Of a stretch of 64,000 bases of DNA, positions 18,401-28,935 are shown one piece after another. The notes under the pieces were generated by a model that made no database searches, was not told the origin of the DNA, and worked only from the letters and a program-made list of their open reading frames with translations. The stretch is from positions 37,292 through 101,291 of the forward strand of contig CAJQQK010000176.1 of the NCBI GenBank assembly GCA_905480435.1, in the 5' to 3' direction. How positions within the stretch are numbered: the stretch's first letter is position 1; each line of letters starts with the position of its first letter. A program made the position numbers and the translations under genes. The DNA is from an uncultured Hyphomicrobiaceae bacterium. GTDB taxonomy: Bacteria > Pseudomonadota > Alphaproteobacteria > Rhizobiales > Hyphomicrobiaceae.

Positions 18401-19117
18401 TTGATACGGGCCTTGGGTGCAGAACAGCGCGCGAAAGCAGCGTGTGGCGCGGAGCAATCTTCCGCGCGCACGTGCATTGCGACGCGTGCTCTGCGCCAGC
18501 CTGAGGATCTTGTTCGTTTCGTTGCTGGGCCAGACGGCTTAATCGTTCCTGATATCGCCCGCAAACTGCCAGGTCGTGGTATCTGGGTCACGTGTCACCA
18601 TGACGCCGTGCGCAAAGCGGTTGTTGCGGGCGCATTCGCCCGGGGCCTGCGCCGTAAAGTCAAGGTAGATCCAGATTTGCCGGAGTTGGTTAATCGGCTC
18701 ATGACGCGCCGGGCGCTCGATTTACTCAGCATTTGCAATAAGGCGGGCCTTGTCGCATGCGGCTCAGGTAAGGTAAATGCCTGGGCAGACGCGGGCGCTA
18801 ACGGCGCCCTTGTGCAAGCGGCGGATGCAAGTCCGGATGGTTTGGCGAAGGTCGCGCGCAAATACTGGGCAATACGAACGGCCACCGAAAAACAGCCTGT
18901 CGAAGTAACGTTGCTCACAATTGATGAATTGAGCTTGGCCATTGGCCGGGAAAATGTGGTACATGCTGCCTTGAGCGAAGGAAAAGCAGCCACAAATTTC
19001 TTGGACGCCGTTAGTCGGGTCGCAAAATACCGTGCGGCTGAATTCGAAGCACCAGCATTTGTGGTTGCAGATGAGGCTGAAATTGAGCAGCCGAACGCGA
19101 TCCGAAACACAGGATAA
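18401..19117 (+). CDS. YlxR/DUF448 RNA-binding protein with L7Ae-like C-terminal half
   Basis: This 238-residue protein lies in the nusA-infB operon. The N-terminal YlxR domain (about 20-95) shows [19 protein letters not shown] and [17 protein letters not shown]. The C-terminal half (about 105-210) resembles the L7Ae/YlxQ fold often fused to YlxR in Alphaproteobacteria. Such proteins bind structured RNA; their role is only partly known. The start is a TTG at 18401 with weak upstream sites, so the exact N-terminus is uncertain. Two bases separate its stop from infB. Confidence 0.9.
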   Translation: MIRALGAEQRAKAACGAEQSSARTCIATRALRQPEDLVRFVAGPDGLIVPDIARKLPGRGIWVTCHHDAVRKAVVAGAFARGLRRKVKVDPDLPELVNRLMTRRALDLLSICNKAGLVACGSGKVNAWADAGANGALVQAADASPDGLAKVARKYWAIRTATEKQPVEVTLLTIDELSLAIGRENVVHAALSEGKAATNFLDAVSRVAKYRAAEFEAPAFVVADEAEIEQPNAIRNTG

Positions 19118-19119
19118 GC

Positions 19120-21867
19120 ATGAGCGAAACGAACGAAACTGCCGACAAGCCAACAGATGGCCGCAAACCGTTGAGTCTGCAGCGCACGGTCGAGCAAGGC
19201 CATGTTCAGCAGAAGTTCGGCGCAGGGCGTTCGAAGTCGGTCGTTGTTGAAAAGAAAAGCAAGCGCACGTTCAAGGCGCCGGCAGCCGCTGGCGCGGGCA
19301 AGGCGCCCGCAAAGCCGCGTTCTCGTGGTGGAGCTGGCGGCGGTCAGGCGTCGAGTGGTGGCCTGTCAAAAGACGAAATGGCGGCCCGCGCAGCAGCTCT
19401 AGCGGCCGCACATCTACGTGCTGCTGAAGACGAGCGCATGGCTGAGCAGCGCAAAGCTGAGGCGGTAGCCCAGGCTGAAGTCCGCGCTCAGGAAGAGGCA
19501 CTGAAGGCTGCCGAAGCCAAAAAGGAAGCGGCTGCGGCGGCCGCGCGGGAAGCTGAGGCGAAAGCCGCAGAGCCTGTTGCTGAAGCTCCAGCACCGCAGA
19601 GTGATGCAGCGCCACCAGCTGCGAATGCACCCCCGGTAGCGGCAGCGCCATCTGCGGCCAAGACAGCGGAAGCGACACCGCCGCCGACCAAACCGGCAGC
19701 GCCGCGCCAGCAAACGGCAGTCGAGCGCGCAGCTAATGCCGCGTCGCAACAGCCTGTATTGAAGCCCGTCGAGGGCATGATCCGACCAACGATCGTTACA
19801 CGCAAAGATCGGCCGCAACCGAAGCCGCCGGAAGCTGTCGCGAACGAAGCAGAACCGCGCCGCAACGTGCGTGCTACACCAGCTGCACCTGTGCGTGACG
19901 ACGAGGATAGCCGCAAGCGCAAAGCTGGCGGCAAGGTTGCGCGACCAGGTGCACGCGATGAAGGACGTGTACGTGGCAAGCTGACGATCGCGAACGCATT
20001 CGACGAGCGCCAGCGTCAACGGTCGCTTGCCTCGCTTAAGCGTAAGCGTGAGCGCGAAAAGCTGAAGGCCATGGGCATTTCAGCGACCCGTGAGAAGATT
20101 ATCCGCGAAGTTATCATTCCAGAGGCCATTACCATTCAGGAATTGGCCAACCGAATGACTGAGCGAGCCGTCGATGTCATCAAATATTTGATGAAACAAG
20201 ACGAGATGCACAAGATCAATGACGTTATCGATGCTGATACAGCTGAGGTGATCGTTACTGAATTTGGCCATACGCCGAAGCGGGTTTCTGAAGCAGACGT
20301 CGAAGACGGCTTCTTTGGTGCTGATGACGAAGTAGATGATGGTGCTGTGGTCTCTCGCGCGCCAGTTGTCACGATCATGGGGCACGTCGATCACGGTAAG
20401 ACATCACTGTTGGATGCGATCCGCGCGGCCAAGGTTGCCAGCGGCGAAGCCGGTGGGATTACGCAGCACATCGGTGCGTACCAGGTCGAAACAGACAATG
20501 GCGCGAAGATTACCTTTATCGATACGCCAGGCCACGAAGCGTTCACTGCCATGCGGGCACGTGGCGCCAAGGTGACCGACTTGGTCATCTTGGTTGTTGC
20601 AGCAGACGACGGTGTGATGCCACAAACGATTGAAGCGATCGCGCATGCCAAAGCAGCCGGCGTGCCGATGATCGTTGCGATCAATAAGATGGACGTGCCG
20701 GCAGCCGACCCAAATCGGGTCCGAACCGAATTGCTGCAGCATGAAGTGATCGTCGAAAGCATGTCAGGTGAAACACTCGATGTTGAGGTTTCAGCACTGA
20801 AGCAGACCAATCTCAATGGCTTGCTTGAGGCTATCAATCTGCAGTCTGAATTGCTCGACCTGAAAGCCAATCCTGAGCGTCCAGCGGAAGGTTTCGTGAT
20901 CGAAGCGAAGCTGGAGCGTGGTCGTGGTCCGGTTGGCACATTGCTGGTTCAGCGCGGTTCTTTGAGTGTCGGTGACATCGTCGTCGCTGGCAGTTCCTGG
21001 GGCCGTGTCCGCGCTCTGATCGACGACCGCGGTGACAATACGGCTCAAGCTGGGCCGTCATCTCCGGTTGAAGTGTTGGGCTTTGACACAGCGCCGGAAG
21101 CTGGTGATCAGTTTGCTGTCGTTGAAAACGAAGCCCGTGCGCGTGAGATCACTGAATATCGTGTCCGTAAGCGGCGCGAAACCCTCGGGTCAGCTGGTTC
21201 GGCACGCACGCTTGAGCAGATGATGCAGCAGTTGCACGAAGCTGGTCAGAAGGAATTCCCGCTTGTCATCAAAGGTGACGTGCAGGGTTCTATCGAAGCG
21301 ATCACGGGTGCACTTGCGAAAATCTCAACCGATGAAGTGCAGGCGCGCATCGTACATTCCGGCGTCGGCGGTATTACGGAATCGGATATCTCGCTCGCTG
21401 TGGCTTCGAACGCAATCGCCGTCGGCTTTAATGTCCGCGCCAACACGCAGGCTAAGTCAGCTGCTGATCGCGACGGCGTTGAGATCCGCTACTACAACAT
21501 CATCTATGATCTGGTCGACGACGTGAAATCGGCGATGTCTGGCATGCTCGATCCAACGCTGCGTGAAAACTTCCTTGGCAACGCGGAAATTCGCGAAGTC
21601 TTCAACATCTCCAAGATGGGTAAAGTTGCAGGTTGCTTGATTACTGACGGCAAGGTTGAGCGCGGTGCCAAAGTTCGCCTCATCCGCGATAACGTGGTGA
21701 TCCATGAAGGCACGCTGTCGACATTGAAACGCTTCAAAGACGAAGTGAAGGAAGTGCCTGCAGGCCAGGAATGCGGCATGGCGTTCGCCAGCTACGAAGA
21801 CATCCGTGCTGGCGATGTCATCGAATGCTTCCAGGTTGAGGTCATCCAGCGCACGCTCGACGACTAG
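19120..21867 (+). CDS. infB: Translation initiation factor IF-2
   Basis: IF-2 is the GTPase that brings fMet-tRNA to the 30S initiation complex. The 915-residue protein begins with an Ala/Pro/Lys/Glu-rich low-complexity region (about 45-290), then the IF2_N helix ([26 protein letters not shown]), then the G domain with G1 [12 protein letters not shown] (about residue 420), G3 DTPGHEAF and G4 NKMD, followed by domains II-IV. The low-complexity region explains the many long shadow ORFs on the other strand. Confidence 0.98.
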   Translation: MSETNETADKPTDGRKPLSLQRTVEQGHVQQKFGAGRSKSVVVEKKSKRTFKAPAAAGAGKAPAKPRSRGGAGGGQASSGGLSKDEMAARAAALAAAHLRAAEDERMAEQRKAEAVAQAEVRAQEEALKAAEAKKEAAAAAAREAEAKAAEPVAEAPAPQSDAAPPAANAPPVAAAPSAAKTAEATPPPTKPAAPRQQTAVERAANAASQQPVLKPVEGMIRPTIVTRKDRPQPKPPEAVANEAEPRRNVRATPAAPVRDDEDSRKRKAGGKVARPGARDEGRVRGKLTIANAFDERQRQRSLASLKRKREREKLKAMGISATREKIIREVIIPEAITIQELANRMTERAVDVIKYLMKQDEMHKINDVIDADTAEVIVTEFGHTPKRVSEADVEDGFFGADDEVDDGAVVSRAPVVTIMGHVDHGKTSLLDAIRAAKVASGEAGGITQHIGAYQVETDNGAKITFIDTPGHEAFTAMRARGAKVTDLVILVVAADDGVMPQTIEAIAHAKAAGVPMIVAINKMDVPAADPNRVRTELLQHEVIVESMSGETLDVEVSALKQTNLNGLLEAINLQSELLDLKANPERPAEGFVIEAKLERGRGPVGTLLVQRGSLSVGDIVVAGSSWGRVRALIDDRGDNTAQAGPSSPVEVLGFDTAPEAGDQFAVVENEARAREITEYRVRKRRETLGSAGSARTLEQMMQQLHEAGQKEFPLVIKGDVQGSIEAITGALAKISTDEVQARIVHSGVGGITESDISLAVASNAIAVGFNVRANTQAKSAADRDGVEIRYYNIIYDLVDDVKSAMSGMLDPTLRENFLGNAEIREVFNISKMGKVAGCLITDGKVERGAKVRLIRDNVVIHEGTLSTLKRFKDEVKEVPAGQECGMAFASYEDIRAGDVIECFQVEVIQRTLDD

Positions 21868-21973
21868 CGGCGGCAGACTGCACTTGGCCGCGTGCCTCGA
21901 CTGAATATGAATTTGAACGCAACAGTGGCGAGTCCATTCCCAGGATGGCTCGCCACATGCTGTTGGAACGCTT

Positions 21974-22369
21974 ATGCCTGCAAAGAAAAAATCAGCAAGA
22001 GGGCCGACCCAACGCCAGCTGCGCGTTGGTGAACTTGTGCGCCATTGTATTTCCGATCTTTTGAGCCGCCGCGAAATCCACGATGACGCGCTAGAGCGGA
22101 ACATCGTCACGATTCCCGAGGTACGGCTGTCGAACGACCTGCGCATCGCGACGGTCTACGTCATGCCGCTCGGCGGTGGCGACGAGGAGTTGATCATCAA
22201 GGCGTTGGCTGCGAACCAAAAGTTCATTCGCGGGGTCGTTGCCCGCGCCGTCAATTTGAAGTTCGCGCCCGAGCTGCGCTTCCTAAAGGATCAGTCCTTC
22301 GATGAAGGTATCCGCATGGACGCTCTGTTGGACTCGGACCAGGTCCGCCGCGACATTGAGAGTAAGTAA
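21974..22369 (+). CDS. rbfA: Ribosome-binding factor A
   Basis: RbfA is a KH-fold factor that helps process the 5' end of 16S rRNA and mature the 30S subunit under cold conditions. The 131-residue protein shows RQLRVGELVRHCISDLLSR, VTIPEVRLSNDLRIATVYV and the C-terminal PELRFLKDQSFDEG. It follows infB by about 105 bases and precedes truB by three bases, the usual order. Confidence 0.96.
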   Translation: MPAKKKSARGPTQRQLRVGELVRHCISDLLSRREIHDDALERNIVTIPEVRLSNDLRIATVYVMPLGGGDEELIIKALAANQKFIRGVVARAVNLKFAPELRFLKDQSFDEGIRMDALLDSDQVRRDIESK

Positions 22370-22372
22370 GCA

Positions 22373-23314
22373 ATGGCGCGCAATAAGAAGGGCCGCGACG
22401 TCAGCGGCTGGATTATTCTGGACAAGCCGCGTGGCGTTACCTCAACGCATGCCGTAGCTCGGATCAAACGCATCTTTGATGCCACAAAAGTTGGTCACGC
22501 CGGCACGCTGGATCCATTGGCAACGGGCATCCTGCCGATTGCGCTCGGCGAAGCAACAAAGACTGTCTCCTACGCCGTCGATGATGAAAAGGCGTACAGG
22601 TTCACCGTTCGCTGGGGGATCGCAACCACAACGGATGACACCGAAGGCGACGCGACCAACACCAGTGATAGCAGACCATCTATTACCGACATTGAAGCCG
22701 TGCTGCCTCAGTTCGTCGGGGCAATCGAGCAGGTTCCACCCAAGTTTTCTGCGATCAAAGTCAATGGCAATCGCGCCTACGACCTTGCCCGTGGTGGTCA
22801 GGATGTCGAGCTGAAGTCCCGCATCGTCCAGATCAGCGATTTGAGCATCGAAGAAACGCCTGACGCCGATCATACGACCTTCGCAGCGATCTGTGGTAAG
22901 GGCACGTACGTGCGCTCTCTGGCGCGCGACATTGGTGGTATCCTCGGCTGCTTCGGCCATATATCGGATCTGCGCCGCACCCGCGTTGGACCGTTCAATA
23001 CCGAAAATTGCACCACGTTTGAGGAGCTAGAGGCGGCTCTTGAACAAGACAAAGCCGGGGATGAGCCAGCAACCGTAGCGCGCGATGATATGCTGTTGCC
23101 AGTCGAAGCGGCGCTGAACGGCTTGGAGCATCTGAGTATTTCGTCGTTGGATGCAAGCCGTCTCATCCGCGGCCAATCGGTAATGATGCGCGGCCGCGAT
23201 GCGCCGATTTTCGTCGGTACGGCATACGCAACTAGTCGTGGAAAATTGATTGCTCTGGTTGATTGCGATCGCGGGACCCTCCGCCCAACGCGGGTGTTTA
23301 ATCTCGGTGGTTAG
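22373..23314 (+). CDS. truB: tRNA pseudouridine(55) synthase TruB
   Basis: TruB makes pseudouridine 55 in the T-loop of nearly all tRNAs. The 313-residue protein has SGWIILDKPRGVTSTHAVARIKR, the catalytic aspartate in HAGTLDPLATGILPIALGEATK (about Asp48) and VPPKFSAIKVNGNRAYDLAR. The C-terminal PUA-like part ends with RPTRVFNLGG. In most relatives rpsO follows directly; here a two-gene insertion on the other strand intervenes. Confidence 0.96.
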   Translation: MARNKKGRDVSGWIILDKPRGVTSTHAVARIKRIFDATKVGHAGTLDPLATGILPIALGEATKTVSYAVDDEKAYRFTVRWGIATTTDDTEGDATNTSDSRPSITDIEAVLPQFVGAIEQVPPKFSAIKVNGNRAYDLARGGQDVELKSRIVQISDLSIEETPDADHTTFAAICGKGTYVRSLARDIGGILGCFGHISDLRRTRVGPFNTENCTTFEELEAALEQDKAGDEPATVARDDMLLPVEAALNGLEHLSISSLDASRLIRGQSVMMRGRDAPIFVGTAYATSRGKLIALVDCDRGTLRPTRVFNLGG

Positions 23315-23400
23315 GGTGGTCCGTTCTCGGTTGGGATTGCCATACATTCGGTAAGGGCTTCGGCGCCCAACGGAACAGAAAAGTTGTGCTAAAGGATCCC

Positions 23401-24018
23401 TCAGCGCGACTTCGTTCGCTTTGCCCGCACCCGAAGGTCGACTATGACTTTGATGGTCGCCGCAAGGACCAGCACGCAAAGTGCCACCTTCGACATCGTC
23501 TCCATCGTCCCCTCGATCAGTATGCCATGGACCACACTCCCCACGACGATCACTAGTGCGAGGAACGTATGAGCGATGCGCCACGTACGCGGTCGCAATC
23601 GCCGGCGGAATGCAGCTAAAAGTGCGACGATGAAGACTGCCCACATGGCGATCACGCCCCAGGCGGAGAACTGCGTCGGCGAAGCAAAGAGAAGGGCGTC
23701 AATCACGTCCGGCGGACTGGTTACCCAAAGACCCGCGACGTGGATCACCACGGTCACGACGAGCACGCCTCCGATCCAGCGATGCACGCGCCGCCCACGA
23801 TGAGTTGACAGTCCTGGCAAGTATCCGCCAATCAGCACGGGCTGAACGAGCATGAGGCTCAGGGCGACAACTCCTGCAAACCCGGCCGTTATGTAGACGG
23901 GATCGCGCCATGCAAGCAGCGGGCTCGCGGCTGCAGCGGCGAGCGGCACGGCAATGGTAACCGCCAGGGCGGCCCAGATCAGGGGCACCCGGGTCAATCT
24001 CATCCACTTTGAACCCAA
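23401..24018 (-). CDS. Ferric-reductase-like / cytochrome b-type membrane protein
   Basis: This 205-residue integral membrane protein has about six hydrophobic segments. Histidines placed in helices (HRWIGGVLVVTVVIHVAGLWV and AHTFLALVIVVGSVVHGILIEG) fit haem ligation in the ferric-reductase-like transmembrane domain family. No NAD or FAD domain is present, so it would need a partner for electron transfer. Its start is five bases after the stop of the Tat-exported gene upstream, so the two form one operon. Electron partner and substrate are unknown. Confidence 0.8.
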   Translation of the reverse strand: MGSKWMRLTRVPLIWAALAVTIAVPLAAAAASPLLAWRDPVYITAGFAGVVALSLMLVQPVLIGGYLPGLSTHRGRRVHRWIGGVLVVTVVIHVAGLWVTSPPDVIDALLFASPTQFSAWGVIAMWAVFIVALLAAFRRRLRPRTWRIAHTFLALVIVVGSVVHGILIEGTMETMSKVALCVLVLAATIKVIVDLRVRAKRTKSR

Positions 24019-24023
24019 CTCGG

Positions 24024-24512
24024 TCAGACCGGCTGAAGGACGAAGTGCGCCTCAAGGCTGGTGTCTTTGGCGCTCGACATCACGGGACGTAGAAAGACGG
24101 TTTTAAAGTCGCCACTGTCATAGGCGAGGTGACCATGGGGTTGGCCAAAGGTGGGGACGATCTGCGGCATCTCAAGACGGAACACGCCGTTCGAGTCAGT
24201 GAGTGTAGCTCCATGACTCTGCGGGTCTCGCTCTTGCCCTTCGGTCGTGTGGGCCCAAATTTGAATACGCTGCCCCGCCAGAGCAGCCCCATCGCTTGCG
24301 CGCCGCACGGTGCCCGTCATCCAGAAGCCCCCGCCGCCAATCCGATCCACGATCTGCGCGCCCCGGCGATAATTGTTGGACCCGCCTCGCATCGAGCGGG
24401 TTGGTGGAAGGCCTTGCGCGTGAGTAGGAACAAAAAGCCCGGAAAGCCCGGTTGCCGCGACGGACCCAGCAGCGATGAGGAGGGTGCGACGGTTCAAAAG
24501 GACGGTAGTCAT
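24024..24512 (-). CDS. Tat-exported intradiol ring-cleavage dioxygenase-like protein
   Basis: This is a 162-residue secreted protein. The N-terminus, LNRRTLLIAAGSVAATGLSGLFVPTHAQ, is a twin-arginine (Tat) signal peptide. The mature part has the beta-sandwich pattern of intradiol dioxygenase-like proteins: FWMTGTVRRASDGAALAGQRIQIWAH, then GATLTDSNGVFRLEMP and QPHGHLAYD. It is shorter than true catechol dioxygenases, and the usual Tyr-Tyr-His-His iron ligand set is not evident, so catalysis is uncertain. AGGAGG precedes the ATG by eight bases. It is co-transcribed with the membrane cytochrome-like gene. Confidence 0.75.
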   Translation of the reverse strand: MTTVLLNRRTLLIAAGSVAATGLSGLFVPTHAQGLPPTRSMRGGSNNYRRGAQIVDRIGGGGFWMTGTVRRASDGAALAGQRIQIWAHTTEGQERDPQSHGATLTDSNGVFRLEMPQIVPTFGQPHGHLAYDSGDFKTVFLRPVMSSAKDTSLEAHFVLQPV

Positions 24513-25118
24513 AATAGATTCCTCCTAGCGAGCGTGCAGTTGTTCGATCGATATTAACGGCGCCAGTTGCGACGGATACTAAACTTTAGCGCTGTTGCGG
24601 CAAATTCCCAGCTAAGGGAAGCAAAGCACCAGAAAAACCGCAACACAGTTTCGTGATGGAGTGCTGCAGATTGTTCAGTTAGCACAATTGTGCAGCTGCA
24701 ACGCATTGCTTGAATACGAGTATCGCAGAGCCAATTTTGCGTCATTTGTGGACAGCCGCCCAAGTGCGCTGCAGCACCTTAGTTCTGCCGTGCGTCCTGA
24801 ATTGCCTTGAGACGATAGAACTCTGATTGAGTATATACTGTTGGCGATTGAGGCCGTTGCGATCGCGCCGAAAGTGTTTGCGGCACATGACAGCTGTTTA
24901 GCGCAACTTTTCGTTCCGTCGAGCCGCTACCCCCTGCGAATGAAAAAAAGATCGATCTTGGCGCTGGATCGTGTATACACGGCACTTCGTTGGCATTCCG
25001 GCCTTTTGGCCTGGAGTGACACGATTATTTGCGACCCTGCTGGACGACATCCCGGCCGCGGCCGCCCCAGGGAAAACAATTCCCACAGTCATGCCTGATA
25101 TAACCGAAAGGACATTCG
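24513..25118. other. Gene-free region between the Tat gene and rpsO
   Basis: This 606-base divergent interval holds no credible gene. It must contain the promoters of the Tat/membrane pair and of rpsO. A perfect palindrome, GCACAATTGTGC, lies at 24682-24693. A promoter-like TTGAGA with TATATA 19 bases later lies near 24805-24835. Close to rpsO is a CGGCCGCGGCCG palindrome (about 25055-25067), which might take part in S15 leader regulation. Confidence 0.45.
24682..24693. promoter_or_regulatory. Perfect 12 bp palindrome, possible operator
   Basis: GCACAATTGTGC is fully symmetric and sits 170 bases upstream of the Tat-exported gene, in the divergent region to rpsO. It has the size of an operator for a dimeric repressor. 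No regulator gene is adjacent. Confidence 0.3.
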
Positions 25119-25388
25119 ATGTCGGTAACGGCCGAGCGCAAAACCGCGCTTATCAAAGATAATGCAACTAAATCCGGTGATACCGGTTCCCCAGAAGTGC
25201 AGATTGCGATCCTGACCGAGCGGATCACCAACCTGACAGAGCACTTTAAGACCCACAAAAAAGACAACCATTCCCGCCGCGGCCTTCTCAAGATGGTCTC
25301 GCTGCGCCGTCAGCTGCTCGATTATACGCGTGGCAAAAACGAACAGCGCTATCAGGACATCATTAAGAAGCTCGGCATCCGCCGTTAG
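25119..25388 (+). CDS. rpsO: Small ribosomal subunit protein uS15
   Basis: S15 is a primary 16S rRNA-binding protein and organises the central domain of the 30S subunit. The 89-residue sequence is typical throughout: [61 protein letters not shown] precedes the ATG. In many bacteria S15 represses its own mRNA through a leader structure. pnp follows. Confidence 0.98.
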   Translation: MSVTAERKTALIKDNATKSGDTGSPEVQIAILTERITNLTEHFKTHKKDNHSRRGLLKMVSLRRQLLDYTRGKNEQRYQDIIKKLGIRR

Positions 25389-25571
25389 GAGACGACAAGT
25401 CTCGGCTTCTGCCTATGAGGTGCGCCCGATATGGGGCTCACGTTGAGTGCACAGAGCTGGGCTATCCGGCCCATTGCGGCAGGATCACAGAAATAGATGA
25501 CAGACAGCACAGCAAGCAACGGGCAATCCGGTCCGTTGCCAAGCGGGCTGGACCGAAACGAAAGAATTAAA

Positions 25572-27767
25572 ATGTTCGATATTCATCGAGTTGAAATCGA
25601 TTGGGGCGGGCGCAAGCTTAGCCTCGAAACAGGCCACATCGCTCGCCAGGCAGATGCAGCTGTGATGTGCCAGTATGGTGATACAACTGTGTTGGCAACC
25701 GTCGTCGCGGCAAAGTCAGTACGCCCGGGAATGGATTTTTTCCCGCTCACCGTGAATTACCAGGAAAAGACATACGCCGCCGGGAAGATCCCAGGCGGCT
25801 TTTTTAAGCGCGAAGGCCGTCCTTCCGAAAAGGAAACGTTGACGTCGCGCCTGATTGACCGGCCGATCCGTCCGCTATTCGTCGATGGTTTCAAGCATGA
25901 AACGCAGGTCGTCCCGACCGTGCTGTCATTCGACAACGAAAACGATCCTGACATCGTCGCTCTGATCGCCTGCTCGGCAGCATTGACACTGTCCGGCCTG
26001 CCCTTCCTTGGCCCGATTGGTGCAGCCCGCGTCGGCATGATCGATGGTGAGCTCGTTCTCAATCCGTTGCTCGACGAAATGGACAAGACCGATCTTGATC
26101 TGGTCATCGCCGGCACACACGATGCCGTCATGATGGTCGAATCGGAAGCCAAAGAGCTTTCGGAAGACAAGATGCTTGAAGCCGTTATGTTCGGCCACAA
26201 GCATTTCCAGCCTGTCATCCAGGCGATCATTTCGCTGGCCGAAATAGCTGCGAAAGAGCCATGGGATTTCACCCCGCCAGACAAATCGCAGTACGTCGAC
26301 AAGGCCAAAGCGATCGTCGAAGAAGACCTCAAGAAAGCCTTCGCAACGCCTGAAAAGAAGGCGCGCCAAGACATGGTCTCAGCCGCCAAGAAGAAGATGA
26401 TGGCAGAGCTTCTGCCAGAGGGCGCCGAGGCATCTGAAAGCGTGCTGGTCAGCGATGTCTTCAAAGGCATCGAGTCCAACATCGTTCGTGGCGACATCAT
26501 TCGGACAGGTAAGCGCATCGATGGCCGTGATCTCTCAACTGTTCGCCCGATCATGGCGGAAACCCAGGTGCTGCCACGCACCCACGGTTCGGCATTGTTC
26601 ACACGCGGCGAAACGCAGGCTCTGGTTGTTGCGACGCTCGGTACAGGCGAAGACGAGCAGTTTGTCGATGGCCTCGGTGGCACGCGCAAAGAGCGCTTCA
26701 TGCTGCATTACAACTTCCCTCCATATTCTGTCGGCGAAACCGGCCGGATGGGTTCACCGGGCCGCCGCGAAATCGGTCATGGTAAGTTAGCCTGGCGCGC
26801 GATGCGCCCACTGGTGCCGGATCATGAGGACTTCCCATACACGATCCGTCTCGTGTCCGAGATCACGGAGTCAAATGGTTCGTCGTCAATGGCAACCGTG
26901 TGTGGCGCTTCGCTGGCGATGATGGATGCGGGTATCCCGCTAAAACGTCCGGTCGCTGGCATTGCAATGGGCCTGATCAAAGAAGCTGACGATTATGCAG
27001 TCATGTCCGACATCCTTGGTGACGAAGACCATCTTGGTGACATGGATTTCAAGGTCGCCGGTACTGCCGATGGTATCACATCGCTGCAGATGGACATCAA
27101 GATCACCGGCATCACTGAGGAAATCATGAAAGTCGCGCTCAACCAGGCGCGCGACGGTCGCATGCACATCCTTGGCGAAATGGCGAAAGCGCTTGATGTC
27201 TCTCGTGGAGAAGTTGGCGAGCACGCACCACGCATCGAAACGATCACGATTCCAACCGATAAGATCCGTGAAGTTATCGGCCAGGGTGGTTCTGTGATCC
27301 GTTCGATCGTTGAAGAAACTGGCGCTAAGATCGACATCAGCGATGATGGCACGGTGAAGATCGCGGGCTCGAAACGCGAGATCATTGATGCTGCCATGGC
27401 ACGCATCAAAGGCATCACGTCAGAGCCAGAAGTTGGCGTGATCTACAAGGGCAAAGTCGTTAAGATCATGGAATTTGGTGCCTTCATCAACTTCTTTGGA
27501 CCAAAAGACGGTCTTGTACACATCTCACAACTTACCTCTGAGATGCGCCCGAACCACCCAAGCGACGTCGTCAAGGAAAACCAGGAAGTGTTCGTCAAGC
27601 TGCTTGGCTTCGATGACCGCGGCAAGGTTCGCCTGTCAATGAAGATCGTCAACCAGGAAACTGGCGAAGAAATTCCACGTGCCGAAGGCGATGAGCCAGA
27701 AGACACCGGTGGAGAGCGCAGCGGTGGCGGCGGCCGAGGCCGTGGACGTGGTCCCCGTCGCGATTGA
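25572..27767 (+). CDS. pnp: Polyribonucleotide nucleotidyltransferase (PNPase)
   Basis: PNPase is the phosphorolytic 3'-5' exoribonuclease of the RNA degradosome. From the ATG at 25572 the protein has 731 residues and begins [21 protein letters not shown], matching family N-termini; the track start at 25497 would add 25 residues of no family character, although it cannot be ruled out. Two RNase PH domains flank an all-helical domain, then KH ([19 protein letters not shown]) and S1 ([20 protein letters not shown]) domains follow. The tail is Gly/Arg rich ([12 protein letters not shown]). A terminator follows at 27896. Confidence 0.96.
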   Translation: MFDIHRVEIDWGGRKLSLETGHIARQADAAVMCQYGDTTVLATVVAAKSVRPGMDFFPLTVNYQEKTYAAGKIPGGFFKREGRPSEKETLTSRLIDRPIRPLFVDGFKHETQVVPTVLSFDNENDPDIVALIACSAALTLSGLPFLGPIGAARVGMIDGELVLNPLLDEMDKTDLDLVIAGTHDAVMMVESEAKELSEDKMLEAVMFGHKHFQPVIQAIISLAEIAAKEPWDFTPPDKSQYVDKAKAIVEEDLKKAFATPEKKARQDMVSAAKKKMMAELLPEGAEASESVLVSDVFKGIESNIVRGDIIRTGKRIDGRDLSTVRPIMAETQVLPRTHGSALFTRGETQALVVATLGTGEDEQFVDGLGGTRKERFMLHYNFPPYSVGETGRMGSPGRREIGHGKLAWRAMRPLVPDHEDFPYTIRLVSEITESNGSSSMATVCGASLAMMDAGIPLKRPVAGIAMGLIKEADDYAVMSDILGDEDHLGDMDFKVAGTADGITSLQMDIKITGITEEIMKVALNQARDGRMHILGEMAKALDVSRGEVGEHAPRIETITIPTDKIREVIGQGGSVIRSIVEETGAKIDISDDGTVKIAGSKREIIDAAMARIKGITSEPEVGVIYKGKVVKIMEFGAFINFFGPKDGLVHISQLTSEMRPNHPSDVVKENQEVFVKLLGFDDRGKVRLSMKIVNQETGEEIPRAEGDEPEDTGGERSGGGGRGRGRGPRRD

Positions 27768-27783
27768 GTTGCGATTACAGCAG

Positions 27784-27843
27784 GTCGCGTTTGAATGGAT
27801 TCACAATGCGCCCTAAAACGCCCAATCTTCGGGCGATTTAAGG
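27784..27843. repeat. 60 bp dispersed intergenic repeat, copy A
   Basis: This stretch matches 43194-43253 at 54 of 60 bases. It contains a TGAAT-GG-ATTCA palindrome and a second hairpin built on CGCCC-AATCTTC-GGGCG with flanking TTTAAGG. It lies directly after pnp and before the pnp terminator. Copy number elsewhere in the genome cannot be seen here. Confidence 0.8.
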
Positions 27844-27895
27844 ATCCGATTAAACGCGGATGCCTTAGCGACATCTACGCGCTGAAATAATTAAA

Positions 27896-27921
27896 GGCGG
27901 GCCGCAAGGTCCGCCTTTTTT
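27896..27921 (+). terminator. Intrinsic terminator of pnp
   Basis: GGCGGGCC, loop GCAA and GGTCCGCC form an 8 bp stem with one G-U, followed directly by six T residues. The stem is preceded by AAA, which could let it act in both directions between the convergent pnp and murI genes. Confidence 0.85.
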
Positions 27922-27944
27922 GATTCAGTGATGATTATTCATTG

Positions 27945-28787
27945 TTAGATTGCGATCAGCTCAGGTGCGTCGGCCCAGAGCCGCTGGGCGCCGATAGAGA
28001 CGCTCGCCGCGTCGCCTGTCGTCATGAGCCTCAGTTGCCGCGTATCGCCGGCCTGCTCCGCGTATTCCGGATGTCGCGTGAGGTAGTCGGCAAGGCTGTC
28101 GGCCACGGTTGCTGGCTGCGACAGCACGCGCACTCCATCGGGTAGATACTTCTCAAACAGCCGCGAGATGATTGGAAAGTGGGTGCAACCCAAAATAACT
28201 CGGTCCGGGCGCTGGTTGTTGCAGGCGATAAGTGCCCGTGAGCAAGCGTCAGCAACGATGCCTTCTACCGTTGTCGCGCCAGCCTCAATTGCATCGACAA
28301 GACCCGGACAGGCCTGCTGGATGGCTTGTGCTTCCGGGCAGCGTTTGGCAATTTCTTCTGGATAAACATTGCTCAGAACCGTGCGGGTCGTGCCGAACAC
28401 CACGATCAGGTCTGAATTGTGCTTTTGCGGATATTGCGGCGTCGTCACGGCCCACGGTGTTAATGTGGCGGCTTCCACCGTCGGCGCGACAATGCCAAGT
28501 ACATTGCAACCGCGCCACGCCTCAGATTGAGGCAACCAGTGCTGCTGAAGCGTGCGCGCTGCAACTGCGGTTGCTGTATTGCAGCCAAGCAGCACCAGTT
28601 TGCAATCCATGGCAAACAATCGCTCAACGCCAGCACGGGTGAGATCGATCACTTCATCAGAAGGACGGTCGCCGTACGGCACGTTGGCGTGGTCGCCAAG
28701 ATACGCGAAAGAGAGACTGTCAAAGCGCTCAGCAAGCGCTTTCAGCACGGTGAGCCCGCCAAGCCCTGAATCAAAAACCCCGATCAT
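27945..28787 (-). CDS. murI: Glutamate racemase
   Basis: MurI makes D-glutamate for peptidoglycan from L-glutamate by a two-cysteine, cofactor-free mechanism. The 280-residue protein has IGVFDSGLGGLTVLKAL at the N-terminus, the first catalytic cysteine in VLLGCNTATAVA (about Cys69) and the second in VILGCTHFPII. PYGDRP is also a family motif. It is convergent with pnp and shares its terminator region; fabI lies upstream on the same strand. Confidence 0.96.
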   Translation of the reverse strand: MIGVFDSGLGGLTVLKALAERFDSLSFAYLGDHANVPYGDRPSDEVIDLTRAGVERLFAMDCKLVLLGCNTATAVAARTLQQHWLPQSEAWRGCNVLGIVAPTVEAATLTPWAVTTPQYPQKHNSDLIVVFGTTRTVLSNVYPEEIAKRCPEAQAIQQACPGLVDAIEAGATTVEGIVADACSRALIACNNQRPDRVILGCTHFPIISRLFEKYLPDGVRVLSQPATVADSLADYLTRHPEYAEQAGDTRQLRLMTTGDAASVSIGAQRLWADAPELIAI

Positions 28788-28935
28788 GCCGCCACCTTCT
28801 TCGCGAAGCAGTGGCTAACATGATTAGCGCGGCGGGTGTTTACCGTCCACGCTCAATGAGTACTTGAATACATGTCGGCGCTTGAGCGCCAACGCACAGG
28901 TCAGATTGCTGCGCGATCGGCGGCAAAGAGAAGAG

